Below, one piece after another: positions 18,927 to 29,405 of a stretch of DNA of 45,826 nt; the first letter of the stretch is position 1, and the number at the start of each line of letters is the position of its first letter. Source of the DNA: Clostridia bacterium (GTDB lineage Bacteria; Bacillota; Clostridia; Christensenellales; CAG-314); the NCBI GenBank assembly GCA_017409765.1, contig JAFQSA010000012.1, positions 1 through 45,826 of the forward strand, read 5' to 3'. The notes under the pieces were generated by a model that searched no databases, had not been told where the DNA came from, and saw only the letters and a list, made by a program, of their open reading frames with translations. A program made the position numbers and the translations under genes.

Positions 18927-21830
18927 ATGAACAAAAAAATCCTTGTCATATTTCTACTATTCACGATGATTCTATCGTTACTTTGCCTGTCTGCTTGTGG
19001 TGGCAACGAAATTGTCCTTGCTGGCACACAGCATGGTAGTATTTCCGCCAGTCACACCTCGGCGCGCGAAGGGCAACAGGTAACAATCTACCTCACACCT
19101 GACCAAGGCTACAGGGCGGACAAAGTGCTCATCAATGGTCAAGAACACCCCATCCAAAACAACCAAGTTGTGTTCCCAATGCCCAACCAACCTGTCAACG
19201 TCGAGGCAACATTCGTCACTGATGACTACGCGCTCAACGTGCAAAACTCCGTTGGTGGCTCCATCGTTGCTAACGACCGCTACGCATCCGGCGAACAAGT
19301 AACCCTCAAGGTTGTCCCTGCATTTGGCTACTACGTTCAAGGCCTTGTTGTGGATGGTGTTCCAGTAAGTCTAAGTGGCGACAAATACCAATTCCCAATG
19401 CCCGCAAGGGACGTGGACGTTAGCGCATCATTTGCAATGAGTTCCGTTCAACCAACAACAGTTCCCGGTGGCGAGGTTGCAAACATCTCCGCCAATGCTC
19501 CCGCAGGTGGCACGGCAACATCCAAGTGGTACTTGGCGTTTCAAGAACAAAAGGTTGTTGTAACAGCCTACGTTACCGACGGAACAATCCTTTCTAGCAA
19601 GGATGGTATCATGTTGTACAGCGGACGCAACAACTTTGCTGACCGCATCGGTGCGGACAACCACAGCATCAAGGTTTCCCCAAGTGGCGAAGTTACTGTC
19701 AAAAACGGCTACAACGGCAGTTTTGTTTCGGCAGATAACGGTGGTGTAAGCGCAACTGTCAAAGTTCTCAGTTTGCAAGGCAACGCAGTTGATGGCTACG
19801 TCATTTCCGTTGACCTCCCCTACGAGTTTTTGGGCGTAACCAAGGATAACGCGCAAAGCAACCTAACCCTTTTGCCATATCTTTTGAATGGCGACCGCGA
19901 AGGCACAGCGTTTGGCGCAACGGAAAGCACCTTGGACGAGTTCTATTCTTCCGTCAACCCCAACACCTATCCATTGGTATCTACTCAAGGTTTCCGTCAA
20001 AACGGCTACATGTTTGGCCAAGGCGAACTTGGTTCCTACAAGGATATCTTGGCTCAAGGCGGTCAATGGGATACCTCCCGCGACTACCCACAAGGCCACG
20101 AAAACTACAATGATCGCATTGTAACTTTGAACGGTCACGATGGTGGCGACAACAACATTGCATTTGTTCGCTCCGCCGGCACAACGTCTTTTGTCAAGGC
20201 AACCTTCAAGGTAAATGCCCTCCACAACGAGTACGAACGCTTCCCCAAGTTTGGCTTTATGGTGTACGACACTCAACTTGCCAACAGCGGTGTGTTCATG
20301 TACGTGGATGCCTACGCAACCGAAGGCAAAACAAGCGGTATTCAACTGATCGACCTTGTTGGCACCTCTTTGGGCTATGCATCTCAACTACAAGGCGCTT
20401 GGCTCAACTGGACAACACTTTCCGGCACGGAAGGTATGTTCAACCCCAACACAAAAACAATCACTCTTTCCGTTTGCTACAACAATGGTTTTGTCTACTT
20501 CTTTGTGGAAGTTGGTGGCCAAGACGTTTTGGTAGGCGTAACAACCTACAAGGCGCAAGGCGACGTGGTAATTTCCATCAAGAGTTTCGCTCTTGGTTTG
20601 GAAGTAACCAACTACTTTGCAACCAACGATCCAAGTGACGAATCCTTCAAAACACACAACAAGCGCGCTGACGGCACAACCATCGGCGACAACGCAAGTG
20701 GCTATGCCTACACCGAAGGATGGAGTTTCTTTGGTGACCTTGCGGAAAACACAGGCGCAGGCGACCAAATTGTCTACATCAAGGGCGTAACAGCCAGCGC
20801 AAACTTCTACGCACAAGCAGACCTCACTTCCCCAACAAAGGTGGGCAACATGGCCGACCAATACACCAAGGCAGGTGCCGTTCTCAAAAACGAAAACTAC
20901 ACAATCATGGGCTACGTGGACCTCAACGACCACACAGCGGCAAACAACCGCGTTGTATGCAACTTTGCCGTACGTTTCGAGTCGGGCGATCGCATTGGCC
21001 AATGGATTTGGGAGGCAGGCGTTTCCAGTAGTTTTGGCGTAACCATCGAAGACAAGTTTGTAACCATCGGTATTGCAAAACTTGGCCCACGCGTATACCT
21101 CACAATGAATGGCACAATCGTTGCCACCTACTACAACAAGGATATCGAAAACCAAACCTTTGTTGCCGGCATGATGGGCTTCAACCGCTCCATGATGGTA
21201 AAAAATGGTAGTGGCACAATGGATATCGACCAAGTAAAACAAAAGATTGGTCTTACCACTGCGGAAAACGTTGTGTTCGATGGCGTTTTGGACGATGCAA
21301 TTTGGACAGACAAAGTGCTCGACGCAACACAAACCTTTGCCGACCAAGGCGACGGTCGCAAGGTACAAATTTCCGCTGTCAAAGGTCAAGACGGTGTGTT
21401 TGTAGCGCTCACGTTGTACACAAACACAATGCAACGTCAATTTGCTCAATCAGTTGGTTGGAGCGAGGCGTGCAACATCGAGTTTAGATTGCACCAAATG
21501 AGCGACTCCAACAAAACAAACAAAAACCTCGTTCACTATGTTGCTTTCTACGACTTTTTGGATGGCGACGTAACAACGTCTGCAAGTTTTTTGAACGCTC
21601 AATCCAAACTTGAACAAGTAACATTCGAAAACGGCCAAAAGGGCTACAAAGTAACTGTGGAATTCTTCATTCCATACAACTACTTTGGCAACAACGCGTC
21701 TGCGGACAAACTTCCAATCTACGTTTGGACGGCAACCTTCGACGACAACAACATGCCCGCAATGAATCGCACCTATAACCAACAAATCATGTACGTAACG
21801 GACAATGGTTTGGTTGTAGAAAATATCTAG
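18927..21830 (+). CDS. Large surface lipoprotein with InlB-like repeats and C-terminal CBM9-like domain
   Basis: The 967-residue protein has lipobox LSAC (Cys24). Residues about 30-165 are two divergent InlB-B-like beta repeats (GSISAS...DQGYRADKVLINGQ and GSIVAN...FGYYVQGLVVDG). The middle part (about 190-770) is beta-rich and resembles lectin-like sandwiches with no clear family. The C-terminus (about 774-967) starts with FDGVLDDAIW, the typical entry of CBM9-like sugar-binding domains. No catalytic residues were recognised. It probably binds the glycan for the neighbouring enzymes and importer. ATG 18927 is preferred over ATG 18915 because the GGAGG ribosome site overlaps the earlier ATG. 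The importer genes follow after 66 bases. Confidence 0.78.
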   Translation: MNKKILVIFLLFTMILSLLCLSACGGNEIVLAGTQHGSISASHTSAREGQQVTIYLTPDQGYRADKVLINGQEHPIQNNQVVFPMPNQPVNVEATFVTDDYALNVQNSVGGSIVANDRYASGEQVTLKVVPAFGYYVQGLVVDGVPVSLSGDKYQFPMPARDVDVSASFAMSSVQPTTVPGGEVANISANAPAGGTATSKWYLAFQEQKVVVTAYVTDGTILSSKDGIMLYSGRNNFADRIGADNHSIKVSPSGEVTVKNGYNGSFVSADNGGVSATVKVLSLQGNAVDGYVISVDLPYEFLGVTKDNAQSNLTLLPYLLNGDREGTAFGATESTLDEFYSSVNPNTYPLVSTQGFRQNGYMFGQGELGSYKDILAQGGQWDTSRDYPQGHENYNDRIVTLNGHDGGDNNIAFVRSAGTTSFVKATFKVNALHNEYERFPKFGFMVYDTQLANSGVFMYVDAYATEGKTSGIQLIDLVGTSLGYASQLQGAWLNWTTLSGTEGMFNPNTKTITLSVCYNNGFVYFFVEVGGQDVLVGVTTYKAQGDVVISIKSFALGLEVTNYFATNDPSDESFKTHNKRADGTTIGDNASGYAYTEGWSFFGDLAENTGAGDQIVYIKGVTASANFYAQADLTSPTKVGNMADQYTKAGAVLKNENYTIMGYVDLNDHTAANNRVVCNFAVRFESGDRIGQWIWEAGVSSSFGVTIEDKFVTIGIAKLGPRVYLTMNGTIVATYYNKDIENQTFVAGMMGFNRSMMVKNGSGTMDIDQVKQKIGLTTAENVVFDGVLDDAIWTDKVLDATQTFADQGDGRKVQISAVKGQDGVFVALTLYTNTMQRQFAQSVGWSEACNIEFRLHQMSDSNKTNKNLVHYVAFYDFLDGDVTTSASFLNAQSKLEQVTFENGQKGYKVTVEFFIPYNYFGNNASADKLPIYVWTATFDDNNMPAMNRTYNQQIMYVTDNGLVVENI

Positions 21831-21896
21831 TCAACCTATTCACTAATGGACGGGTGCAAAAACATCCGTCCCAATACAAATTCTCTGGAGGAAAGT

Positions 21897-23690
21897 ATGA
21901 AAAGAAAATCTCTCATTTGCCTTGTGATGGTACTTTTGCTTTTTGGTACACTCATCTTGACTGCCTGTGGCGGAGATGATGACGACAAAGGCACAACAGT
22001 AGTATTTTGGGCTAACTGCAACGACGTAGAATTGCGCGTTTTCCAAGAAATCGTCAAAAAATTTAACGAAAAGTTCAAGGGCGAAATCAACGTAAAAATG
22101 GTTCCCAAAACAGGCGATTCCTATGGCGACACTTTGGGCTTGACATTGCAAGGTAGCAAAGCCCCCGACGTATTCTACGTAGGCGACTCTGGTTACAAGG
22201 AATATGCCGAACTTGGCTACTTGTACGACATCACCGACTTTATTGAGGAAAGTGACATCTACAACGTCGAAGACATGTGGAGCGACGTTGCCGTACGCTA
22301 CAAGTACGACACACAAACTCGCCTAACAAACACTCCAAACAGCCGTTACTACGGCGTTCCAAAGGATATCGGCCCAACTGTTCTCTACTACAACGAAACA
22401 CTCTTCACGGGCGCTGGTATCACAATCTTGAGCGTTGACGAAAAGGGTCTTGATGCCTTCAATGCTGGTGGCAAGGACGACCGTGGCAACACCAAGGCAG
22501 ACTTGGGACTTGGCAACTACACAGTCAAGCAACAAGGCTTTTTCGAAGTTAACGGTCGCAAGTACTTCAACAACTCCATCCCAATGAGCTGGGAGGAAAC
22601 AAACGCTTGCGCAAACCTTGTTCAAAGTTACATACGCAACAGTGGCGACAAAAACGGCTACGGCTACTTTACCGAGTGGTGGTTCAACTACGGTTGGACA
22701 GTTGGTGGCGACTGCATCCAACAAATCCCATCTGATGATCCATCCTTGAACGGCTACTACTACGACTTCACTCTTATGGAAGACACAACCAACTACATCG
22801 TTGCTGACGATTGCGCTTCCGTACAAGTCAACGGCAAAACCTACACAGCCGGCCAAATCATCGAGTACCAAGACAAAATTGATATGAGTGGCTACTCTAG
22901 TGACCCAACTGGCAACGCCGCTAAAAAGGATTCCTACAAGGTTACAGCGGAAGTGGAACGCCTTGCTGACGAAGGCAAACTCAACCGCCTTCCAAGTCAA
23001 CGTGACGCATTTACCGAGTTTGTTCGCCTTGCATCCAAAACAGACACAGTCGTAGACGTTGTCGATGGCGAAAAACTCTACGGCTACGGCATCACTCCAT
23101 ACCCAACAAGTATCGGTGGCGACGCAGGTAAAACTGTATCCTTCATGAATGGTCACTTGGCTATGCTTGTAGACCTTCGTTACATCACAAGTACCTTCCG
23201 TGAAGAAATGGACGGCGCTTACGAGTGGGACGTTGCTCCATTGCCAATGTACAAGGAGTACGACGCTGAAGGTAACATCACAGTTCACGGCGTAGAGGCA
23301 GGCCACAGCGGTTCCGTTGCTTTGTGTATCAGTAGCAAAACAAAGGTTGCTCCCGAAGCGTGGAAGTTTATCGAGTTCTGCGCAAGTGAGGAGGGTCAAA
23401 GCATGCAAGCGGAAGCGGGATTTGCAATTCCACTTCAACGCGACCTTGCTAACAGCCCAGTATTCTTGGATGGTCAAGCGCCTCGCAACGCAAAGGTGTT
23501 TATCCGCGCAGCCGAGTACGAAACAGCCGGCGACTGGTGGTACCTCAAAAACAACAAGTGGATCGACACTTGGGCAAACGTTTTGAACGGTTCCGTTCGT
23601 AACGGCAAGCTCACAATGACGGACTTCTACAACAGCAAAGAGTACGACATCACGTTTGAAACTCTCATCAAAGACTACTGTAAAAGATAA
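21897..23690 (+). CDS. Sugar ABC transporter substrate-binding lipoprotein (family 1)
   Basis: The 597-residue protein has lipobox LTAC (Cys24), an acidic linker and a family 1 extracellular solute-binding fold. Typical features are TTVVFWANCND at the start of the N-lobe, APDVFYVGDSG, the hinge region near YYGVPKDIGPTVLYYNE, and WKFIEFCASEEGQSM near the end. It is longer than the usual 420-450 residues, with insertions around 180-380. It captures oligosaccharide outside the membrane for the permeases directly downstream. The ATG at 21897 has GGAGG seven bases upstream; an in-frame ATG at 21846 has no site. The 87-base gap to the permease has no terminator. Confidence 0.92.
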   Translation: MKRKSLICLVMVLLLFGTLILTACGGDDDDKGTTVVFWANCNDVELRVFQEIVKKFNEKFKGEINVKMVPKTGDSYGDTLGLTLQGSKAPDVFYVGDSGYKEYAELGYLYDITDFIEESDIYNVEDMWSDVAVRYKYDTQTRLTNTPNSRYYGVPKDIGPTVLYYNETLFTGAGITILSVDEKGLDAFNAGGKDDRGNTKADLGLGNYTVKQQGFFEVNGRKYFNNSIPMSWEETNACANLVQSYIRNSGDKNGYGYFTEWWFNYGWTVGGDCIQQIPSDDPSLNGYYYDFTLMEDTTNYIVADDCASVQVNGKTYTAGQIIEYQDKIDMSGYSSDPTGNAAKKDSYKVTAEVERLADEGKLNRLPSQRDAFTEFVRLASKTDTVVDVVDGEKLYGYGITPYPTSIGGDAGKTVSFMNGHLAMLVDLRYITSTFREEMDGAYEWDVAPLPMYKEYDAEGNITVHGVEAGHSGSVALCISSKTKVAPEAWKFIEFCASEEGQSMQAEAGFAIPLQRDLANSPVFLDGQAPRNAKVFIRAAEYETAGDWWYLKNNKWIDTWANVLNGSVRNGKLTMTDFYNSKEYDITFETLIKDYCKR

Positions 23691-23777
23691 CACACGTATC
23701 CCGTACAAATGCGCAAGTTGTAGCAAATTTTTGTTGCAACTTGCCACAAACAAAATTCAACTAAGGAGAGAATAGTC

Positions 23778-24686
23778 ATGTTTCTCGACAAAGTTTATTC
23801 CAAAAAGAAAAAGACCAAAAAGGAAGGTATCCTTGGTCTGCTGTTGTCCCTTGGACCAGTAGTGGGATTTCTGTTGTTTGGACTTGTTCCAATGATTCTT
23901 GCAATATTCATGTCCTTTATGCATATCGAAGGTTTCTCTTTCGAAGGCTCCAGTTTCAACGGCTTGGATAACTACAAGGAAGTTCTCAACGACCCATTGT
24001 TTTGGAAGTCCATCGGCAACACCCTCAAGATGAGCATTTCAACATTTATCAACATTGTTCTTGCTTTGATTATCGCATTTTTGCTCACCAAAAACATCCG
24101 TGGCAAAAAGGTATTTAGAACAATCTACTTTATCCCTTACGTTTGTTCCGTTGCCGCACTCACAATCATGTGGAAGTGGATTTTCAACACAAACTACGGC
24201 CTTATCAACGGTTTGTTCACACCGGAAGGTCAAGACCCCATCGACTGGTGGGGACGTGCCGACACCTTCATCCCATGCCTAATCATCATGGGTGTTTGGT
24301 CGGGCACAGGCTACGGCATTATCTTGTATAGTGCGGCACTTACCAACGTCAAGGGCGCTTTGTACGAGGCGGCTCGCGTGGATGGTGCAAACGGTTTGCA
24401 ATGTTTCTTCAACGTTACTTTGCCAGCCATCAGCCCAACCTCCTTCTACCTTCTTTTGACAGGCTTGATTGGCGCTTTGCAAGAGTTTGCAAGACCACAA
24501 ATCATCAGCGGAACAGGTGGCCCGGATAACGTCGGCGTCACGGTAGTGTTCTACTTGTATCGCAATGCCTTCCAGTACTACAACATGGGCGTAGCATCCG
24601 CTACCGCTTGGTTGTTGGCAATCCTAATTGTATTTTTGACAATTATCAACTTTACAGTTTCCAAGTTGTGGGTGAGCTATGATTAA
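23778..24686 (+). CDS. Sugar ABC transporter permease, MalF/UgpA type
   Basis: The 302-residue protein has six predicted membrane segments. The cytoplasmic EAA loop is clear (EAARVDGANGLQCFFNVTLP, followed by AISPT), which contacts the ATPase. The N-terminal KKKKTKKE patch is cytoplasmic. It pairs with the next permease, whose start overlaps its last eight bases, and with the binding protein just upstream. A GGAGAG site precedes the ATG. Confidence 0.95.
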   Translation: MFLDKVYSKKKKTKKEGILGLLLSLGPVVGFLLFGLVPMILAIFMSFMHIEGFSFEGSSFNGLDNYKEVLNDPLFWKSIGNTLKMSISTFINIVLALIIAFLLTKNIRGKKVFRTIYFIPYVCSVAALTIMWKWIFNTNYGLINGLFTPEGQDPIDWWGRADTFIPCLIIMGVWSGTGYGIILYSAALTNVKGALYEAARVDGANGLQCFFNVTLPAISPTSFYLLLTGLIGALQEFARPQIISGTGGPDNVGVTVVFYLYRNAFQYYNMGVASATAWLLAILIVFLTIINFTVSKLWVSYD

Positions 24687-25572
24687 CGATGTACTAACAA
24701 ACAAAAATAAATCCGCCCGTACTTCCAAGGCGATATCAAACTTTTGTATCTATCTTGTACTGGTGTTGTTTGCCATTTGGATTTTGGCGCCATTTTCCAT
24801 GGTTGTCATAACCTCCTTCAAAACCCGCAAGGAGGCAAGCGACCCCGAGTTCAAGTTCTTCCCCGAAAAGTGGTCGTTTGAAGCCTACAAAGATGTTTTC
24901 ACCTACGTTGCTGGCGTTGAGGAAAACGAAATCCCCGTCATGCTACGTGGCTTCATCAACACACTCATCATCGTGTTGCCACCAACAATCATTGGTTTGT
25001 TTATGTCGGCAATGAGCGCCTACGCATTTGCAAAACTGCGTTTCAAGGGCAAAAACTGGTTGTTCTCGTTGTTGCTTCTCACAATGATGATCCCCGGCAC
25101 AATCATGCTCACGCCATCCTACATGATCTACGACATGCTTGGCTGGGTAGATACTCCATTGCCACTTATGATCCCCGGTATGTTTGGTTCGGCAACTTGC
25201 GTATTTTTCATGCGTCAGTTCTACAGCGGTATCCCCGATTCGCTTATCGAGGCCGCCAAACTAGACGGCATGGGCTACTTCAAAATCTTTTGGAAGATCA
25301 TGGTTCCCCTTTCCGTACCCGCGTTGTTTGCGCAAGGCATTTTGGGCTTTATCGGTGGTTACAACGACTACTTCGGCCCATATCTCTACCTACACGACCC
25401 CGAGTGGTACACTTTGCAACTTGCACTCACTTCCTTTAGTGGAACCTATTCCATCAACATCCCAACAGTAATGGCAGGCGCAATTGTTGCAATCATCCCT
25501 GCATTGGCAATCTACGTTGTGGCACAAAAGTACTTTATCGAAGGTATTGCCACAAGTGGTATGAAATTGTAA
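24679..25572 (+). CDS. Sugar ABC transporter permease, MalG/UgpE type
   Basis: The 297-residue protein is a six-helix permease with the EAA loop IEAAKLDGMGYFKIFWKIMV. Its ATG overlaps the upstream permease by eight bases, so the two are translationally coupled, as usual for heterodimeric importers. The ATPase partner is not adjacent; candidates are the two ATPases at 6425 and 30845. Confidence 0.95.
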   Translation: MINDVLTNKNKSARTSKAISNFCIYLVLVLFAIWILAPFSMVVITSFKTRKEASDPEFKFFPEKWSFEAYKDVFTYVAGVEENEIPVMLRGFINTLIIVLPPTIIGLFMSAMSAYAFAKLRFKGKNWLFSLLLLTMMIPGTIMLTPSYMIYDMLGWVDTPLPLMIPGMFGSATCVFFMRQFYSGIPDSLIEAAKLDGMGYFKIFWKIMVPLSVPALFAQGILGFIGGYNDYFGPYLYLHDPEWYTLQLALTSFSGTYSINIPTVMAGAIVAIIPALAIYVVAQKYFIEGIATSGMKL

Positions 25573-25593
25573 TACATAACCAAGGAGTTTACA

Positions 25594-27972
25594 ATGAAAA
25601 AACGCATTTTATCCGCTTTGATAGTGCTCGTTATGGTTCTGCTTAGCCTTTCCGTTGTTGCTTGTAGCGGTGCACAAATGCCCAACAAGGCGTATGCATC
25701 CATCAACAATGCCGACGACTACAACAAAAACCTGTACTATCTAAACGAACTCAAGTTCGAAATTGCCGACCCATCCGTAATCTACATCGAGGAAGGGGAT
25801 CAAAAAGGCTATTTCTACGCATACGGCACAAGCGACTTGGTTGGATGTTTTGGCATTCAATGTTGGCGCAGTAAAGACCTTACCAACTGGGAGTACGTTT
25901 CCGTTGCTTACCAACCCAACTTCGACACAACCTGGGGCTTTTCCAACCATTGGGCTCCGGAAGTTATCTACGACGAAGGTATGTACTGGATGTTCTACAA
26001 TGCCGATTGGAACGCCAAAGGTAGCGAACGCAAGTACATCAGCGTTGCCATTTCCGAAAACCCACAAGGTCCATTTGTGTGTGTCGAGGAGGAAGTTCCC
26101 GCTTTCGACTTTACTTCCGCCAATCCGGAAATCACCAACCGCGATCCAAGTCTTGCTCGTAACGAGTCCATCGACGCCCACCCATTTATCGACCCAGTTT
26201 CTGGCGAAAGATATCTCTACTACTCTGGTTACAGCCACGGTAGTAACCAAACAATCTTTGGCGTAAAGATGATCGACTGGTTGCACCCAGACTACTCCAC
26301 ATTGGTGGAACTCACTCACTTGTTCTACACAACAACGGACGACACCGAGGAAATCTTCGAAGGTCAAGGTTGGGACACCGTTAACGAAGGTCCATTCATT
26401 TGGTATCAAGATGGCACCTACTTTATGACGTTTTCGGTATTCAGTTGGCCACGTCCACAATACCAAGTTCGTCAAGCCGTTTCCACTTCCCCACTTGGCA
26501 ACTACACCAAGATTCAACCGGAAGATGGCGGTGCAGTAATCGTATCCGACATGGCTTGGAACACCAACGCAAGTGTAGGCCACAACTGCTTTATCAAGTG
26601 TGGCGACAAACTTATGATGGCTTACCACACCTTCCGCAACCGTAGCGACATCTCCGATGGTCGTGCTTTGGCGGTGGACACAATCTCCTTTGTGGAAAAC
26701 ACCAAGGGCCAAATGGTAATGCACTGCAACGGTCCAACCTACGCATACCAACCATTGCCAGCGGAAATCTCCGGCTACCAAAACGTTGCCAAACTTGCAA
26801 ATGTCGAGGCAACCAATGCCGTTGACGAAGATGATATCTCCCTTCTTACCGACGAAACAATCAAAATCCACGAAACAGACATGGTAAAAGAGTTGGAAGT
26901 TACCGGTGGCAAAACAAAACTAACCTTCACGTTCGATAACTTTGTTAACATCCGCTCCATTTTGGTCTACAACAGTTCCGACTACACCAAGTGTTTCGAC
27001 AAGGTAAGTAGCATCGAACTTCAGTACAAAAAGGGTCAAAACGGCACAGGCACAACCAAGTTGACAAACATTCCGTTTGACAGCGAGTGGGGCTACGACG
27101 AGTACTCCGAGTTTATGAACCCCGGCACAAGTAGTATTGTGGAGTTTGATGAAATCCCCGTAAACAAAGTGACCATCACTTTGGAAGGCAAGTTCGACGA
27201 CCTTGCGCTCAACGAAGTAATGATTTTGGGCAAGGTTGTAAACAACCCAACAGGCGTACAAAAGTTTGCCGACAGTTACTCATTTAGCAATCCCGATCCA
27301 GTTGAGGCAATCCCCGTTTACGAAAGCTTAACGTTTGGTTCTGCCGGCACTCACGTAAGTAACTTTGGTTACGACCTAACCCACGACGACGGCACGGAAA
27401 ACCGCTATGTCGACAAGGTTTGGTGCGGTAACTCTCAATTATTGTTCTTCAAAGGCATCTCCAGCACGTCCGTCTATGTCGAGGCGTACATCTCCGTTTT
27501 GGATCACCGCGCAAACTACATGGGCGATATGTGGCCAAAGATTGGTCTTGTTCTCAAAAACAACACCAACAACAGCAACTACAGTTACTTTGCATTCTTC
27601 AACATCGATTGCACAGCAAACTTCAACGGTCAAAACGTTGGCTGGGTAGAAAGTAACGCCGCTGGTACCGACTACCTGTGGGACTACTACGCAGAGCAAA
27701 GCACCTACGTTCCCGGTATCAAGTACACAGGCAACAACTACACCAAACTTGCATTTGCTCGTATTGGCAACCATTGTTGGATGTTCGTCAACGACACTCT
27801 TGTGTTCGATTTGCCTGATGGCGCATTGATGGGCTTTACAAACGACCAACGTACCGCTTGCTCCCCAGCATTTTTAACATACAACACGTTTGCAAGATTT
27901 GCCAACTACAGCGCAACAGGCGATCTTCAACAAGTTAAAGAAAGACTCGCACAATTGGGTGTCAAAGTATAA
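25594..27972 (+). CDS. Secreted GH43-type glycosidase lipoprotein with C-terminal binding domains
   Basis: The 792-residue protein has lipobox VVAC (Cys24). Residues about 50-390 form a five-bladed propeller of GH43 type with the expected triad: Asp59 (ADPSV), Asp194 (IDAHPFID) and Glu265 (NEGPF). GH43 members are mostly beta-xylosidases, alpha-L-arabinofuranosidases and arabinanases; the specificity here is open. Residues about 420-550 look like a discoidin-type or CBM sandwich, and 570-790 like a lectin-type domain. It acts at the cell surface. It lies 21 bases after the permease with an AAGGAG site, so it is the same operon as the importer. Confidence 0.88.
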   Translation: MKKRILSALIVLVMVLLSLSVVACSGAQMPNKAYASINNADDYNKNLYYLNELKFEIADPSVIYIEEGDQKGYFYAYGTSDLVGCFGIQCWRSKDLTNWEYVSVAYQPNFDTTWGFSNHWAPEVIYDEGMYWMFYNADWNAKGSERKYISVAISENPQGPFVCVEEEVPAFDFTSANPEITNRDPSLARNESIDAHPFIDPVSGERYLYYSGYSHGSNQTIFGVKMIDWLHPDYSTLVELTHLFYTTTDDTEEIFEGQGWDTVNEGPFIWYQDGTYFMTFSVFSWPRPQYQVRQAVSTSPLGNYTKIQPEDGGAVIVSDMAWNTNASVGHNCFIKCGDKLMMAYHTFRNRSDISDGRALAVDTISFVENTKGQMVMHCNGPTYAYQPLPAEISGYQNVAKLANVEATNAVDEDDISLLTDETIKIHETDMVKELEVTGGKTKLTFTFDNFVNIRSILVYNSSDYTKCFDKVSSIELQYKKGQNGTGTTKLTNIPFDSEWGYDEYSEFMNPGTSSIVEFDEIPVNKVTITLEGKFDDLALNEVMILGKVVNNPTGVQKFADSYSFSNPDPVEAIPVYESLTFGSAGTHVSNFGYDLTHDDGTENRYVDKVWCGNSQLLFFKGISSTSVYVEAYISVLDHRANYMGDMWPKIGLVLKNNTNNSNYSYFAFFNIDCTANFNGQNVGWVESNAAGTDYLWDYYAEQSTYVPGIKYTGNNYTKLAFARIGNHCWMFVNDTLVFDLPDGALMGFTNDQRTACSPAFLTYNTFARFANYSATGDLQQVKERLAQLGVKV

Positions 27973-27987
27973 CAAAACATACGTCAA

Positions 27988-28018
27988 AAAATGCCCTGGT
28001 GATACACTGGGGCATTTT
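27988..28018 (+). terminator. Intergenic hairpin, possible partial terminator
   Basis: A 9-bp stem AAAATGCCC (27988-27996) with GGGCATTTT (28010-28018) has A-rich and T-rich flanks, between the two GH43 genes. The T-run is short, so transcription may partly continue into the downstream coupled genes. Confidence 0.6.
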
Positions 28019-28035
28019 GACATAACAGGTGATTT

Positions 28036-28941
28036 ATGAAAATTGTAGATATCAAGGGTACTTGTCAAGCAGACCCCTATGTGATATACTATTGTGGCAA
28101 GTATTATATGTACTGCACCGGCTCCGATGGTGTACAATGCTACGAGTCAGCCAACCTTCAAAACGGCTGGACGCTAGTTGGCAACGTGTTTAGTCAAGAT
28201 GGCTTCAAGGAGTACTGGGCGCCTTGCGTTTTCGAGCAAGATGGCACCTTTTACATGTACTACTCCTCCATGCCAATGGATAGCGACGACGTGCACCTGC
28301 AACAAATCAAGGTTGCAACAAGCACTAACCCAACAGGTCCATTTACCTACGTTTGCGACCTGTTGCCACCATTTTCCATCGACCCACACGTGGTGCAAAC
28401 GCCAAGTGGTCTGTACATGTTCTACTCCGTCAACAACTACACAGCCCTTCGCGCAGGCACCTACATTGTTTGCGACAAGATGGATGGCTTTTTTGCCATG
28501 GCAAACAACCCCAAAGCAATGGTAGTGCCCACCTTGGACGAGGAAATCTTCCAAAAGGATCGCTTTGTTCAAGGGCAACATTGGCACACAATCGAGGGCG
28601 CATTCTACTTCTACAAGGATGGCTATCACTACTGCATGTACAGCGGAAACTGCTACGAAAAGCCCACCTATCACATCGGCTACGCAGTTAGCAACCAACC
28701 TTTCGACCAACTCAATCAGTTGGATTTTGTAAAGCACGTCCAACTACCCTTTGCGCCACTAATTGGCACAAACGACGTGGAAACAAGCACCGGACACAAC
28801 AGTTTGATTGTTGTGGATGGCCAAATGTACGTGGTTTATCACGGCAGAGATTTGTCAACGGACATGTCCAACAAGCCACGCACAGCACGAATATGCAAAC
28901 TATTTGCCAACAACGGCAAACTCACGGTGGAACGAATTTGA
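28036..28941 (+). CDS. Cytosolic GH43-type glycosidase
   Basis: The 301-residue protein has no signal peptide. It is a single five-bladed propeller with triad candidates Asp13 (QADPYV), Asp116 (SIDPHV) and Glu187 (TIEGAF). The compact length equals a bare catalytic domain. It would act on oligosaccharide brought in by the ABC importer, releasing pentose or another terminal sugar. Its stop codon overlaps the start of the next gene (TTG within TTGA), which begins a chain of overlapping genes to 32353. Substrate unknown. Confidence 0.85.
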   Translation: MKIVDIKGTCQADPYVIYYCGKYYMYCTGSDGVQCYESANLQNGWTLVGNVFSQDGFKEYWAPCVFEQDGTFYMYYSSMPMDSDDVHLQQIKVATSTNPTGPFTYVCDLLPPFSIDPHVVQTPSGLYMFYSVNNYTALRAGTYIVCDKMDGFFAMANNPKAMVVPTLDEEIFQKDRFVQGQHWHTIEGAFYFYKDGYHYCMYSGNCYEKPTYHIGYAVSNQPFDQLNQLDFVKHVQLPFAPLIGTNDVETSTGHNSLIVVDGQMYVVYHGRDLSTDMSNKPRTARICKLFANNGKLTVERI

Positions 28942-29405
28942 AAAAGCAAGTCTACACACAACAAGTAATATCCAATATCCGTGCCACAGCACAAAAAACA
29001 CTTGCAGTCTACATTGCGATTGCGGTGTTTTTTGCCATTTTCTGTGGCATTTTTTGCTATCTTGCCATTGCGGAAATTGCCAGTATCTACCTTTGTTGCG
29101 CCTTGAATATTGTTGCAACAATTTGCTTTTTGTGGTACACGTACTTGTTTTTTGCAGTAATTTCCCAACCAATTTTTGCAAAAAAGAAGTTTATCAAACT
29201 TCTCGATACCTGCTTGCCTGTCGTTATGGTGGCAAAACTTTTGAACTGTCAACTTTCTAGCGATGGCTACTACGTTCTCGCGTTGGAAAACAACAAAACT
29301 CTCAAATTGGACCAATCAAACGGCCCACTCAAAACAGACGTTGCCTACAAAATTGAGCAAGTCAACGACATTGTGCTGACTTACTGTGAGGTGCAAAATG
29401 ACTAA
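28938..29405 (+). CDS. Small two-helix membrane protein, unknown family
   Basis: The 155-residue protein probably starts at TTG 28938, overlapping the previous stop by four bases, with GGTGG upstream; an in-frame ATG further back lies deep in the GH43 gene. Two hydrophobic helices (about 22-45 and 50-75) are followed by a cytoplasmic-looking domain (80-155). I do not recognise the family. It is coupled by an 8-base overlap to the next membrane protein, which suggests a joint complex, possibly accessory to the transporter ATPase at 30845. Confidence 0.7.
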   Translation: MKKQVYTQQVISNIRATAQKTLAVYIAIAVFFAIFCGIFCYLAIAEIASIYLCCALNIVATICFLWYTYLFFAVISQPIFAKKKFIKLLDTCLPVVMVAKLLNCQLSSDGYYVLALENNKTLKLDQSNGPLKTDVAYKIEQVNDIVLTYCEVQND